A DNA stretch of 64,000 bases from Semisulcospira habei (GCA_036245525.1 BTPG01000004.1:162127924-162191923); one strand, 5' to 3'; numbered from the stretch's first letter, positions 43,660-59,689 are shown. Program-made: numbers and translations. Notes: generated by a model from the letters alone, not told the origin.

Positions 43660-44897
43660 CTTCTTCTCTAACGCCGTCACACTTGTTTGGCTCTCAAAAT
43701 AAAATCTGTGGTCTTCTGTAGCGACTCCACAGGCCCGTATAGATTCTCTTGTAGATTGGCGGGCTTCGGCCATATCTCCTCCCTCAGCAGCTGGTAGTTC
43801 CCACAGTCCTGGAGGATGTGCTCTGTGGTCTGCTCTGCTTCTCCGCAAGGGCACATTGGAGATGGCACGAGGTGGAAGCGTCTGTGCAGGTGGAAATTGA
43901 GTCTGTTGTGCCCGGTCCTCAGACGGAAGATGGTCACCTGCTCTTGTCTGGACAGCTGATGGTAACTGTCTAGGGGCCGTTGTGGTGGTCTGTACAGAGA
44001 CTTAATGATGGTCTTCATCTCTGTGAAGCTGACTCCATTTTCGTCTTGTTCTTTCTCTGCGCCCACTTTTGCCATTCTGTCAGCTTCTTCATTGCCATAG
44101 ATGCCACAGTGTGAAGGGATCCACTGCAGCACCAGTCTGGTGCACTTGATGTTTTGCAGTGCCTCTTGTAGACGTGGCAGTTTGTTTGCTGTTGCTGTCT
44201 CAAGGACAGACATGGCATCAGTCAGGAAGACAATCTGGGCATCAGGGTCTGCAGTGCCACTAAGGGTGTTTGCAGCGTGGACCAGTGCTTCCACCTGAGC
44301 TCTGTAATTTGTGCAGTGAAGGCCTGTTGGTAGTGCCTCTGCCTGCCATTGTCCGTTTGGGTACTGAATGTACACCCCAGCCCCTCCATTCTGAACTGCA
44401 TCTGTGGCTGATCCATGCTTCCTGGGGATACTTTTCTTCGAGCATGGCCAGTGTCAGGGCTTTCTTGCTCACAGTGCTGTGCTCATCTTTGGTGGTGATG
44501 TAGGATACCATGGAAGAGATGGTGATGTTTTCTGGCTTAATTTCCCAGGGTGGAAGGTCGCTAGCAGGATTCAGAGCCTCTACCTGCGCAGGGAGCTTTG
44601 CCTGGTGTTTTCTCTGCAATGCTCTCATCTCCTTCACAAAGCTTGATCTTTTTAGTCTCCCTGAGGTTGGTTGTTTCATCCTGGCGTTCATAAGATGGTC
44701 TTTGGAAGACTTGACCTTTTTGGACTGTATCAATCTCTTCTCATGCGCGGGGGTGGGATGCCTGTTGTCTCTTCCATCTTTTCAATTGATGTGGATCTCA
44801 TTGCGCCGGTGATGATACGCAGTGCCTGATTCTGAGCTCTGTCAATGGTCTGCTGGTGTGACTGGGCTGCCGTCAAACATGCATTGGATCCGTATCA
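43660..44897 (-). pseudogene. I-type LINE fragment, copy 2
   Basis: This is homologous to 23627-25257 but 5'-truncated earlier (at GGATCCGTAT). RNase H in 43677-44375 keeps NYRAQVEALVHAA, FLTDAMSVLET, WIPSHCGIYGNEEADRMA and the CPCGEAEQTTEHILQDC tail. The upstream block 44260-44733 is in another frame. An 11-bp deletion relative to copy 1 near 44727 adds a second frame change. The A-box-like (GAA)n 3' tail is short here. Confidence 0.88.
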
Positions 44898-44984
44898 ACC
44901 ATACATTGGATGCAAGTCCTACACAAAATATCACATCCAGACCTACTACCCACAAGATGTCTAGACCAACGTCAACACCGATGG

Positions 44985-45400
44985 TTCTGCAACTGACGAT
45001 TTCACAGACGGAAGATCCAAAATCTACATCCAATACCCAGGAGATAGGGAAGCAGAGATATATGTCGCCAACAGCAAGTTCGCCACCAACAACAGGTCAC
45101 AAGTACAAGCCCTAAAAACTGGCGCTACCATAGTGAAGAACTGTCCAGAGACATCCAACGTGACTGCGTTTTTCACTGATGCCCTTCTCCATCCTGCGGG
45201 CCATTTAAACACGCGGTTATATAAGTACTTGAATGTTTTGTCATTGACTAACCTCCCATCTGCACACAGCACACAGTTGTGTTCCAGTGGATACATATAT
45301 ACACTGCAGTGTCATTGGTAACGAAGCTGCAGACAGACTGGCAAAGGAGAGATCCGCAATAACTCAAGTAAACTATATACAGAAAGTAAAAGTGCAATTA
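44985..45400 (+). pseudogene. Plus-strand LINE RNase H fragment
   Basis: Blocks FTDGRSKIYIQYPGDREAEI, NNRSQVQALKTG, AFFTDALLH and VIGNEAADRLAKERSAITQV give an RNase H domain in order but with frame changes and a replaced middle. It lies head to tail against copy 2 of the antisense LINE, with a short repeated junction (CAA.CAT.CATTGGAT at about 44874 and 44898). Confidence 0.6.
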
Positions 45401-48785
<3,385 letters not shown>

Positions 48786-48889
48786 GGAGCAGTGGACGGG
48801 TTGCTGGGAGGAGAGGTGTGACGCGGGGCCCCTGGGGTGGCGGACACACAAGTTGGCTGCACAGTAGGTAGCACAGTGACGTCATCGCT

Positions 48890-50925
48890 TGGGAGGAGGA
48901 TGGAGGAGCAGATTGCGGGGCTGGGTGGCCAAACGATGACGAGTGCAAGAGCAGCACGAAAACGAGAAAGAGAGGACAGAGAGGGGGGGGGGGGGGTTGA
49001 TGCGACGACTGAGAAGAAACAAAAACAGGCCTCCATTACCATCAATGATCATGGCGAATGTGCGTTCTATCCGACCCAAGAGCGATAATGTGAACTTTGA
49101 GGAACTGGTAGCGAATGTGCGTTTGACGAGCGAGTATAAGAATGCGTGTTTGATGTGCTTTTCTGACACTTGGTGGAGCGATGTTAGTGTTGCGATCGAC
49201 GGTTTTGGTACGCCGTTTAGAACAGATAGAGATAGTAAGATTAGTGGGAAAAGGCGGAGTAGGCCTGTATGTTAATGAACGCTTGTGTAGCAAGTCAAGC
49301 GTAATGGTTAGGAAACAGCTTACTACACGTGATGTAGACTTATTATCAGTGTCACTCAGACCCCGTTATCTCCCTGGTGAGTTTGGTCAGATTTTTGTAA
49401 CGGTCATCTACACCCCCCTCACTCCAACCCCTCCCACGCCTCAGCCCAGATAGCAGATGTGATTAGAGAGTTACAGCTTATCTCCCTTGACGCCCCCAAC
49501 TTTATTGCAGATGACTTTAACGACTGTGACTTACGCACGAGCTTACCGACTTTTCACCAGTACGTGACTGTCCCCACTTGCAAGAACAAGACGTTAGATT
49601 TTGTGTATGGAAACGTCCCCATTGCATACCGATCCCGTAGGTAACTCTGGCCACAATATTGTGTTTCTTGTCCCAGCATACAAACCCAAAATCCAGACAG
49701 GGCCCATAGTGAAGACGTTAGCTAAGGATAGTGTAGAACAGTTGCAAGGGTGTTTTGAGTGTACAGATTGGGACGTGTTTCTTGATTCTAGTGTTAGTGT
49801 AGACAAAGCTACTGAAGTAATTGCTGACTATGTGAATTTCTGTAAAGATATGACAGTGAAATTGTATCCCAACAACAAACCATGGATTTCAAAGTCTCTC
49901 AACGCCACACTGAATGAGAAAAAGTTTGCATTTCAGAATAGAGACAGAGTAGAAAGGAAAGCAGTACAGAATAAATTGAGGAAGCAGATTTTAGATGCTA
50001 AGAAAAAGTATAAAGAGAAAGTAGAGTCACAGTTTGAATCAGGTAGCTTAGCAGATGCGTGGAAAGGACTTAAAACTTTATCAAGCCACGTTAAATCAAA
50101 ATTCAGTAGCAGTAGCATGCCAATGAAATAACAAAATGAATTTTCTGAAAAACTTAATGAGTTTTATTGTAGATTTGAGAAAGATAATTTGAAGGATGAC
50201 TTAACATGATTTCCCAGCTTAACGTAAATGTGGCAGACAATGTTGAGGAAGACTTTGAGGTCCATGGCAAGGTGGTTGAGAAGCTTTTTAGCAATCTGAA
50301 TGTTAAGAAAGCAGTGGACCCTGATAATATTTGCGGCAGAGTTTTGAGATCATGTGCCAGTCACTTGTCTGTTGTTTATAGCCGTTTGTTTAGCTGGTCT
50401 CTGAAGGATTGCACTGTACCTAGGCTCTGGAAAACATCTACTGTCTGCTCTGTCCCCAAGAACAACAAGCCCAAGACACTCAATGACTATCGCCCTGTAG
50501 CTCTCACCTCTATAGTAATGAAGTGCTTTGAGCGTGTTCCAAGACACTCAATGACTATCGCCCTGTAGCTCTCACCTCTATAGTAATGAAGTGCTTTGAG
50601 CGTGTTGTCCTTTCTAGACTGCTCCATCAGTCAAGCCCTATTAAGATCCTTTCCAGTTTGCATACAAGCAAAACAGATGTACAGACGACGCCACACTCAC
50701 ACTCCTGCACCATGCATACACACATGTAAAAAAAATGGCTCTTTTGTATGCATTCTTTTTATAGACTTTTCTTCAGCCTTCATACTATACAACCCTATCT
50801 CATAGCTCAAAAACTTCTCTGTTACAATGTAACTCCAAGGCTTATCCTACGGATTGTCAACTTCCTTGTAAATAGGACCCAGTCAGTTTGCTTTCTAACA
50901 GCTCTCTCATCCCTTAGGTCCCCAC
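48890..50925 (+). pseudogene. CR1/L2-like LINE, sense, decayed, with 68-bp internal duplication
   Basis: Endonuclease blocks are MANVRSIRPKSDNVNFEEL, CFSDTWWSD, GGVGLYVNERLCSKSS, LLSVSLRPRYLPGEF and FIADDFNDCDLRTSLP. A linker has YPNNKPWISKSLNATLNEKK (49601-50131). The RT start is KKAVDPDNICGRVLRSCA and TVCSVPKNNKPKTLNDYRPV (50206-50568), then FIDFSSAF. Frames change at about 49230, 49440 and 50130. The block 50471-50538 is repeated at 50539-50606, which breaks the RT. It lies head to head with the antisense LINE at 46224-48785. Confidence 0.85.
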
Positions 50926-52086
50926 GTGCAAAACAAATGGCGGATTTTGGTGTAAAAACTTTTATGTGTGAAAAACTTTTCTGTTGTGCCTTTCTTTCTG
51001 GATTATTTACTGGTGACACACTAGAATATGTCTCTGGAATGCCAGTTGAGTTGTAATTTTCAAACTGTGGTTAACTAATACACTAACAGCATGTTTTCAG
51101 AACCCAGTGCAAAACTGCTTTTGATTTTAGGCTTCTTACCCCATATTTTTTATACACCTGTAAACTCTTAAAAATACAAAATATTTTCTTCAGCATAGTG
51201 TCTATGAGTTCACCTTGAATTGCTTTTTCCACTGATGCCAAATATGTTGGGGTATGATGCGGAAGATTGTGATTGCAGTGGGAAGAAAAAAGGTTCGTTT
51301 GCAGTTTTAACTTTCAGCCGCGCCTTTTACCTCCCTTAACACACCAGTTTTCGGTAGAGATGGCAGAGGCTTTTATCATAACCCACATCACTGAATCAAG
51401 TCCATTTTACTTGTAGTGCGCTCATCTCTCGAACTTCAACTATGACGGTGCTTTCTGCCGCAAACGACGCAGATGTTGCAAAATCACCTCCATTGAGGAA
51501 AAAAAAAGCTATTTTTCAAATCTGCCAAATTGCGTAATGTTTCGTGGTGCTAGCATAAGAATGGATGCATTATTGCCGGATTGCATATGCGAAAGGGTTT
51601 ATTTTTTATTTATGTTGTTTTGCAGTAATCAAACGATGGTCACGTGATTCTTTCTCTGAGGTTGCCCATTACAGGTGCAGAAAGCACATGCTCTAAACCG
51701 ATTGGGTGCACCAGACCAGTCCGAGCAACCGGTCTGGTGCCAAAATAGCAACATTGGCACCGCTGGTGCGTTTAACCTAGGCACAGGACGATGTATACCA
51801 ACTCAGTTAAACTTTATTGTCGCACTTGTTACTCAGTATATTTCTCTCTCCATTTTGTGAATAGAGGCACATAAGTCGCTGAAACCCTTTACGTGCTGAG
51901 GGCAAGAACTAGTTTTTCCTCATCACAAAGTTGCCAGAAAAAGGTTTGACTGCTCTTGATTGTCTGATTTGAAGTGTTTACTAACAATTACTGTGTTTTT
52001 AAATGCATGCACCTTTGATGTGATTAATAAAGCCTGAAGTTTCAAGTGATTTGTTATGTTGTCAGTGTTCTATTTTGTGATTTTAA
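50926..52086. other. No gene recognised
   Basis: AT-rich sequence. A short palindromic patch CACCAGACCAGTCCGAG...CCGGTCTGGTGCC occurs at 51708-51740. No coding island. Confidence 0.4.
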
Positions 52087-52292
52087 CTCATTCTACCCCA
52101 AGACCAAAATCCCCAAATTTTGAAGTCGTCCTCTGAAGACTACGTTGCAGTGCAGGACACAGATCAACCATGATAGTTCAAGGGTGATGCCAGAATAGCT
52201 TGGCGCCCATAGGCGCCAAGCTATTCTGGCATCACCCTTCAACTATCAGGGTCGATCTTTATTTTGCTGTGTTGTGTCTGGGGTAGAATGAG
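52087..52292. mobile_element. 206-bp hairpin MITE with TTAA target duplication, copy 1
   Basis: Termini CTCATTCTACCCCA / TGGGGTAGAATGAG are exact inverted repeats, flanked by TTAA at 52083-52086 and 52293-52296. The centre is a long near-perfect hairpin around GCTTGGCGCC...GGCGCCAAGC. A second copy of identical length, in the opposite orientation, is at 60136-60341. TTAA targets are used by piggyBac and Kolobok elements; which of these mobilised it is unknown. Confidence 0.92.
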
Positions 52293-52453
52293 TTAAGTGT
52301 TAGTTTCTTCATCTGGGTCTTTTTCTATCTTTCATATTTTCCCACACTTTTTATCCCGCATCATACTGAGGCCAAAAGCTTCCAAATTTGCACACTGCCA
52401 TATATGCAAGCTACATTACAGTACTTACAGATGAGGACATAGACCAGTGGCTT

Positions 52454-52525
52454 TAGTTCAAGGGTGGTGCCACAATAGCTTGGTGCCTAGAGGCGCCAAG
52501 CTATTCTGGCACTACCCTTGGACTA
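52454..52525. repeat. Diverged hairpin core related to the TTAA MITE
   Basis: TAGTTCAAGGGTGGTGCC and AATAGCTTGGTGCC pair with the following GGCGCCAAGCTATT and GGCACTACCC.TGGACTA. The core matches the 206-bp MITE hairpin with several mismatches, but the TTAA ends are gone. It is either an older copy or a partial duplication 160 bp from copy 1. Confidence 0.75.
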
Positions 52526-53148
52526 TTTTAGTCACACTTGTTCCACACACTGGTGTATTTCGAATGATGAGGGATAATATTCAAAATGCTCTGTTGCTGT
52601 TTGTCTCAAACTCCAGAGTACATAAAAAAAAACAGTCACTTAATTTCCAGAATACATTATGTTGATTCTCACATAAATGCCGTGATAAACTGTTTTGCTT
52701 CAGAAGGACAAAACGTAGCAATGTTTAAAAGATTTGCTCTGTGAAAATCATAATCTAAAGGTTAGGGGCCAGTGTTCATTCAATTTTGCACCATACAATG
52801 TTAAAAATGTTAATGTGTACATAAACATTAAGTTGAAAAAAAAAAAAAAAAAATAAATGTGAAAAAGAAGTATTCCATGAACTTGACCTTGATACAGAGG
52901 CCTAATGTTGTGAAGGCACCCATTTTTACTGTAATGCCAGTTTTTGTGTGAGAGGCACCCACTTTATTGGTAAAAACCCATTTTTTCTCCATCCAGTGGC
53001 TCTGTTTCTAGAAAATCTCTATTTTATTTTAAGTTAAAGATCTTAGTTATAAGATGAGTTCTAAACATTCGCATCAATTTCAGAGCACTAGAATAAATAG
53101 AAATATGGGAACCCATTTTCACATAACCCACTCTGAGGCTTTTGTCTC

Positions 53149-53149
<1 letters not shown>
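52526..53149. other. No gene recognised
   Basis: Contains an A run of 18 at about 52836-52852 and short direct repeats of GAGGCACCCA/AAGGCACCCA near 52913-52960. No coding island. Confidence 0.4.
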
Positions 53150-53207
<58 letters not shown>

Positions 53208-53213
53208 ATCTGT

Positions 53214-53291
<78 letters not shown>
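53150..53291. repeat. Compound (GT)n microsatellite
   Basis: Two GT arrays are separated by ATCTGTTCAAT; a similar CTGTTCAAA follows the second. Similar long arrays are at 6451-6504, 54720-54792 (CA) and 55039-55114 (GT). Confidence 0.95.
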
Positions 53292-53519
53292 TGTTCAAAT
53301 GCCCAAATGGCGTACACAGGTGATCTGGGGAAATTTTTTTAACAATTTACGATACTTTACTCACTGAATATCAAATGCGCCATAGTTTAAGGTGCTCCTG
53401 ACTTAGACCGTCACAAGCGTTGTCTCATGCATACGGCTGTTTGGGCTTACTGGACGATCTGCTCTGCCGTTGGCCCACCACTTGCGATATTTGAAAAAGG
53501 GCTAAATGTCTTTTAACAC

Positions 53520-54410
53520 AGTAATAGTACTGTTTTTACCGACATGGTCTGTGTGGTTAGTTCTTTTTGTGTCTGACTCTTCGTGTTACGTTTGTGGTTG
53601 TGCTATTCTGTCAGAGCATGTGTGTATTCATCGTAGGGAAAATCCGATATTTATTTGAGCTATTTTGGATACAAATCACGTGCCTTTTTGGTAGGATTCA
53701 TTCTCGTTTGCACGGAGAGCGGAATTGACTTTGTTATGATACGCTAAGATTAGTCCGGAAGTTTATAGCAAAGTCGCACGGATAGTCGCTGTCTATTTGT
53801 GTGATGAGTGGTTTCTCTGCGAATAGTCGTTCCAGCGAAGTCGCGCTCTGTCGAGTGACCTCACATGTGACGTCAAAGTGTCGGCAACATTTTGCAACAC
53901 TGTATAAAAGGCGCTTAAACTAATAGTGGAACATGGTAGTTTATTCTATTAAATACTTTTTCATTAATATTAATAAGTTTTGGTTACGTTGTCCTTTTGA
54001 TTGGTTGTGTTGTGCGAATTTGCTGGATTATTCTGGAAAGCTATAATACTATAAAAGACCATGCTAGGAAGCGTGTGTGTACATTGTCAGTGACGGAGTG
54101 ATGCAGTTTATAATGTGTACATTGTGAGAGACGCAGTGTAACAGTGGTGTGCATTGTATGAGAGATGCAGTGTGTCAAAACTGTTGATGCGTTGTAGAGG
54201 AGACAGTGTATCAGTGTTAGTGCATTTGTGAATGCATTGTGTGGAGATCGCATCGCTGCAATATAATATTGTTGGAACTGTTACTACAGTGTGGTCTAAA
54301 TCCTTAAGCCACGTGTGACGGGTTGCAGCTGAGTGATGTTTCTTTAAAAGAACCTTACGTGCATGCGTCTCGTGTGATTATCATACTACTACTACTACGA
54401 CTACCACCTA
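53520..54410 (+). repeat. Repeat R6 copy 2 followed by R8 copy 2
   Basis: 53520-54060 aligns with 15300-15800 and includes TATAAAAGGCGC at about 53902, a TATA-like element. A set of short direct repeats (GTGTACATTGT.AGTGACG/GAGACGCAGTGT) spans 54075-54240. 54313-54410 matches the inverted copy at 36588-36690. Together they could be an LTR-sized unit (TGT... ...AACA), but no partner is present. Confidence 0.5.
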
Positions 54411-54755
54411 ACACTTGGATTGTGTCGTCTATCAGGATGTTATACGCTGCTATGATGTGCCATAAAATGTATTTTTTATTAGGATTATAGATAGCTCAGT
54501 TCACTACTGACATAGTCTAAAAGTAAACCATCGGAATACATCTAGGCAAGGTGGGCATTTTATGTGTTGCCCCTCATGAGCGTAACAGAAAAGACGCATC
54601 CCTGAATTGCTGTTTCGATTCCACATGCCCACATTTTAATCACAAACCCGTTCCTCGACTAGACATTCTTTAAAAGCACGACACAGTAACATACACACGC
54701 GTACGCAAGCACCGTGGCACACACACACACAAACACACACACACACACACTCTCA

Positions 54756-54794
<39 letters not shown>

Positions 54795-55035
54795 ATCAAC
54801 AAATGATCCCGACATTAGAACTGCTATTGCACTGGAACTAGTATTAGAATCCCCTCATTCATACACCGGTTTGTCACTGACGTAAGGTAAATAGATGTTT
54901 TGTGCAGCTCGTATTACAGGCGCCCTACTAGTCTATACGTTTATTCTTTACATTCTATTCCGATTGGGGTAGCACAAGTGTAGTCAAACATAATTGTAGC
55001 CTCAGTATTACACTAATTAAAAACATACTGTATGC

Positions 55036-55116
<81 letters not shown>

Positions 55117-55699
55117 ATTGCTCCTCCCCCCCCCCCCCACACACACAAACACACATTCTCACTCACCTGCCTCCATTTTTTAAATTTATGCCCAGCATAG
55201 ACGTAGTACTCACACACTTAGCATAATCTGACTAATTTCCACCACTCTTCAAAGCCTGAAAAATTACAAAAACTTTAGCTGTAAAAATTCATTTGCTGGA
55301 AACGTAATGAAAATCAATCCACTTTAAGCTCACGGTACTATTATATGACTCAGTGCACATATATTAGTGGAAGTATTTTAGCACGTAAAAAGTCTTTTGT
55401 GTGCGTGTAATTCCATTAATCACGGAAGAAGTGCATCAGAACACCGTATATAAAAAATGGTTTCATAATCATAGGGTCCAAATATGGAATGCTGTGACGT
55501 CATCGCGTATAAAAAGAAGAATATAATAAAATTTATTGTTTTCTGAATGCTCGATAAAGGACGAACACACCGGTAGCAAACAATAAGTATTTTGTTGTAG
55601 TTATCTTAGCTTTACTGTCCATCTAGTACCCCTACCCCCAAAAATTATGACCTCTTTGGGGGGTGGGTTCCGTCAAACTCTGTGTATCTTCGATACGGT

Positions 55700-55732
<33 letters not shown>

Positions 55733-55810
55733 GGGGGGGGGGGGGGGCAAACACCTAGGAACCTACGTGGGTTTGGATAGATTTTCAGAAAAAAACATAG
55801 TCTCCGATCC
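54411..55810. other. No gene recognised; microsatellites and homopolymers
   Basis: Holds (CA)n at 54720-54792, (GT)n at 55039-55114, poly-C at about 55126-55138 and a T/G homopolymer block at 55701-55747. The rest is AT-rich. Confidence 0.5.
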
Positions 55811-56055
55811 TTCTTCTTCTTCTTCTTCTCGAACGCCGTCACACTTGGAGTTTGGCTCTCAAAATGAAATCTGTGGTCTTCTGTAGCGCCTCCACAGGCC
55901 CGTACAGTTTCTCTTGTAGAGTGGCGGGCTTCGGCCATATCTCCTCCCTCAGCGGCTGGTGGTTCCCACAGTCCTGGAGGATGTGCTCTGCGGTCTGCTC
56001 TGCTTCTCCACAAGGGCACAGGGGAGATGGCACGAGGTGGAAGCGTCTGTGCAGG
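55811..56055 (-). mobile_element. I-type LINE, copy 3: 245-bp 3' end with 10-bp target duplication
   Basis: A dead-on-arrival insertion containing only the cysteine tail CPCGEAEQTAEHILQDC and 3' end with a (GAA)n tail of about six units. It is flanked by TCTCCGATCC at 55801-55810 and 56056-56065. It resembles 23627-23875 closely. Confidence 0.92.
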
Positions 56056-56109
56056 TCTCCGATCCCCCGCAAGGGGGTGGGGAGGGGAGAGGGGGTTTAT
56101 GGAGGGCCA

Positions 56110-57715
56110 AAGGTCTATATAGTTGATGGATAAATCATCTCAGCCAAGATGTGAGGTTGTAAAGTGTTAAAACAACTAGAAAAATCAGCAAATAAAATCC
56201 TAGCATGTGCCTGTGGCTTTTCTAGATATGTATACAGTGTGTTTAATATGAACAGCTTGGCGTCCTCCACACCTTTTCCAGTCCTGTATGCAAATTGGAG
56301 AGGGTCGAGAAGAGGTTCAGCAACAGAAAGAATGAATGATCTGAATATCTTTTCCAGGGTTTTCATGACTAAAGATGTCAGGACTACAGGTCACAAGTCA
56401 TTGAGTTCTTTGGAGCGTGTCTTTTTGGGAAGAGGTATGACGGTAGTGGATTTCCAGATTTAGGGGATAAAACAGGTGCCGATAGAGAGCTGGAAAAGGT
56501 GCTGGAGGACGCCACCCAGTTGATCTGCACAATAACGTAATGTTCTTCCGCAGATACCATCTGAGCCTGGGTTTTTGTGATACTCTTTAAACGTTTTGTC
56601 ACACACTCTGTATCAATAACAATTAGATCACCAGGCGACATGGTACTTCTCTTCTCAGATCAGCAACCATGTGTCTCAAAACGTGTGAAAAAGATATTCA
56701 TCTCATCGGCGATCGCTTGATCAGCCAAATTCCCAAGTTTGACCTTTGATCCACATGGATCAGAAACTACATTTACAGCTGCCATGTTTTTAATATCCTG
56801 CCATGCTGAGCTGAAATTTCCAGCAGTAAACTTTCTCTTAATTTTGTTTTTCTTGTCTGATTGCATGTTTCATGTCTGTTGACACGTTTCTTGTCCTCTA
56901 CAGTGCCATCAAAAAACACCCTTTTCTTTTTATTAATCACAGCTTTTAGACCTTTAGTCACCCAAGGTTTGTTATTTGGATAAATCATGATTCGTTTCGT
57001 GGGTATGACTGATTCCACACGAAAGGAAATGTACGACGAAATCACGTCATTCAGTTCTTCTATGCCAGTACACGTTTTATAAAACGCATCCCAGCGTGTG
57101 CAGTCCAAACGGCGTTGTAGACGTGCGATGTCGTCCTAGTCCAGTCCTTCACGGTTTTTACCACTTTCTTTACACGCTAAATAACTGGCTTTTATGTAGG
57201 GGCTGTTATGGTCCGCTGACCCAAGGGGAGGTAATGGGAGAGATGTGTAGGCAGAAGGCACATTACCGTAGCACAGATCTATAGTTTTATTTAATCGTGT
57301 GCGACATGTCACGTACTGATGGTATGTTTTGAGACATTTGTCCTAAAGTGAAGTGATAAAAATCACTGAGGACGAACTTTGGCGCATCCGGCGATATGAC
57401 ATCCAGCTTCTGTAATGTACGTGGCTGGATGTAAACTAGGGTGAAAAACAGCTGTGGGAACTCCCATGGCGCAAAGGACGAAGCGAAATATACAAGAGTT
57501 CGATGTCCAGAGTACACAGTGATTCCCGCACAAGGACAGTTTTACACCACTTTTGGTTTACATACAAGCAAACCCATCCACCCTGCACCTTTCCCGTGCT
57601 CTGTTTATTTCGGTCAAGACGAACAGGGTTGCTAAATCCGTCTATAAAAGATCTTGATCACACACGTGTCACCCAACCAAGTTTCCGTAAATGCTATCCA
57701 GGCCTCCCTACTCGC
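56110..57715 (-). pseudogene. CR1/L2-like LINE, antisense, decayed
   Basis: From right to left: endonuclease FTETWLGD (about 57700), TGKVQGG.VCLYVN, TLVYIQPRTLQKLDVISPDA and KFVLSDFYHFTLG (57287-57640); linker WDAFYK...YPNNKPWVTKGLKAVINKKK (56773-57108); then RT RSFILSVAEPLLDPLQFAYR and FADFSSCFNTLQPHILAEM (56115-56366). Frames shift several times and the RT catalytic box is missing. It belongs to the same broad clade as 48890-50925 but is clearly a different copy. Confidence 0.82.
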
Positions 57716-57719
57716 GAGG

Positions 57720-58514
57720 AGGGTATGACTATACTCACAATAGACATTGGACCTGCTGAAACCTCACATAAAGCTTTAGGGATGTATTCTGCGCTGTACT
57801 ACGGATGCTGCCAGTAAATTCTGGAGGTACTTCTAGTACTGATGTTGTGTTTGCAATTGTCGGCGAAACCGGTCGTAGGCGGAAACCTAAATCCAATAAC
57901 AGATGACCTTGACCTTTGAGAGAGGTCACTGAAATTGGTATGTTTAGAAAGGTCATGTCACAAGTATCCTTGGGCCAGGTTTAAAGACTGCAGCTTGAAT
58001 CGTCTCCGAGAAAATGCCAACGTTAAAGTTTACCACGGACGACGGACAGGCGACGGATGGCCCATTACAAAGACTCACTTTTGCTATCGCACCTGAGCCA
58101 AAAAGTGCTGAAAGCGGTGCTGTGTTCCGACAGTTTCAACAAATAAAAACGTGAAGCCCTGAAAACAACAACAAAGAAGAAACAGGCGTAGAAAGAACAG
58201 TTACAATACAATCGTACATTTGTAAAGAAAATCGCTAAGATAAATGCACCAAAAAAGAACAATTCTTTGACAGCTGAATCTTTCTAGCCGTAGTTTTTTC
58301 TTTGTTAGGATTTTCTTTGCGTTAAACGCTCCTGCCGGCCACTGTTTTGGTCTGGATTTGTTTTGTATGTTCATTTAGATTGATGTCCTAAAAATTACAG
58401 TTTGAAAAACGGAAGGGGGGGGGGGGGAGAGAGAGAGAAGAGGCGCGGTGGGAGAGGGGGCAGAGAGGCGCGGGGGAGGGCGGGGTCCTGTTGTGCTTCT
58501 CCCTCCCCGTCCAG
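57720..58514. other. R4 fragment and another dispersed repeat; no gene
   Basis: 57720-57905 is an inverted match to R4 near 40340-40470 (TAAAGCTTTAGGGATG, CAGCGC/GCGCTGTAC). 57900-58120 has the ACGGACGACGGACAGGCGAC / GACTCACTTTTGC...TGAGCCAAAA pattern of a common invertebrate repeat. The rest is unremarkable until the poly-G/GA tract at 58416-58440. Confidence 0.5.
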
Positions 58515-58572
58515 ACGCCGTCTGGTACCGCTCCTGAATTCTTTCAAGGAAACTGAGGAAAAATGCCAACAG
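58515..58572 (+). CDS. Candidate host-gene exon 3 (58 bp)
   Basis: A strong acceptor (TTCTCCCTCCCCGTCCAG) precedes a short frame RRLVPLLNSFKETEEKCQQ that ends exactly in phase 0 at CAG|GTTTGT. The other two frames have stops. Phase 0 matches the start of the exon at 59182, and the joined sequence would be a continuous amphipathic helix. Its start needs two bases from upstream, which the exon at 36762 (phase 0) cannot supply, so an intervening exon must be missing or one of the two is wrong. Confidence 0.4.
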
Positions 58573-59181
58573 GTTTGTTTACTAAATCCTTTTTCAGGTT
58601 ATCGCTTTCGTGAGCAGGCAAGCATGCTAACTGGCATCTCGTTACTTTTACTAGTGCAGCGATTCGCATCGCATGTTTGCTGCTGTCAGTTCTCTGTTTA
58701 ATACGTGTGTATGGGAAAGAAAGTTGGGAGAGTACCTACACACTTGAAAGTATTTCATTACTAGTGGGCATAAAGAGCTTGTAAATGTGCATATGAACAT
58801 ATTTTGCCTTTTTGTTGTGACAAATACCGATCTATCTTCTTGGGCTGCAATAGTTTTTTGGAAAGTATATAAAGCAAACGCGTGAATATGAATTGCCAGT
58901 TATACAAAACATAAGTACAAGGGACACTTTATGGAGTGGGTACATATTAGTATGTATGCTTTCAGATAATATGGTAAGCATCCAGCGTGACAACTTTCAT
59001 TCTCATTTATTCGGTAACAATGGTACAATGAACTCCTCTGAAGTCCGGTACTGGCCACTACACGTAGCTGCAGACGCAGTCCTCTCACCCTTCTGGATAA
59101 ACCTGAAATTGGCCCAATAATGCAGGCAAGAATAACAAGCACAACAGTACAATACATCACCTGTGTTTCCTGTGTGTGTAG

Positions 59182-59383
59182 CATGACGTGAGGGTGGGGC
59201 GACTGGAGGCGCGTGCGGACGAGTGGCAGCAGCGGATGCCGGACGTGGACCGGCGCCTGCTGGAGAAGGTCCTGCGCCTACAGGAGCACGACAACACCGG
59301 CTTGCGACATTCACTCAAGGGCACGCTGCTGCCGGACGCACGCCGCACGGTGGAGAGGTGGCTGGAGAGCGCCTCAGAGCAAG
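59182..59383 (+). CDS. Candidate host-gene exon 4 (coiled-coil/charged region)
   Basis: Between ...TGTGTGTGTAG and AAG|GTCAGT lies a 202-bp GC-rich frame: HDVRVGRLEARADEWQQRM, PDVDRRLLEKVLRLQEHDN, TGLRHSLKGTLLPDARRTV, ERWLESASEQ. Third positions are almost all G or C, unlike the flanks. It starts in phase 0 and ends after one base. Highly charged helical sequence suggests a coiled-coil protein. I do not recognise the family. No further exon is visible to 64000. Confidence 0.66.
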
Positions 59384-59609
59384 GTCAGTCACCACAACAC
59401 GCGCAGTTCAAACCAGGCGAAAATAAGCTTAGGTTTAGTGGGAAAATCATACATAATGTGCGGAAGATTTATCAGACTGATTGATCTAGAAAGACTAGTA
59501 GAAAGTATAATCTAAACTTTGTTTAAAAGATCCTCGGGCCAATTGATTGGAAAAGGACAATGTACTGAAACTGTCATTATGAACGAATGTTCAAAGTTTG
59601 GTTTTTGTG

Positions 59610-59675
59610 ACCCTGGGAACTAAAATAGTTAACTCCACCCAAGTCCCCCATTGCAGACCCGGGTGGGGGAGGATG
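59610..59675 (-). repeat. R1 5'-end segment, inverted relative to the rest of its copy
   Basis: GTGACCCTGGGAACTAAAA to GCAGACCCGGGTGGGG is the first ~65 bp of R1 in antisense orientation, whereas the remaining R1 at 59954 is in sense orientation. The two parts together make one R1. Confidence 0.75.
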
Positions 59676-59689
59676 GGGGTGGGTGGCTA

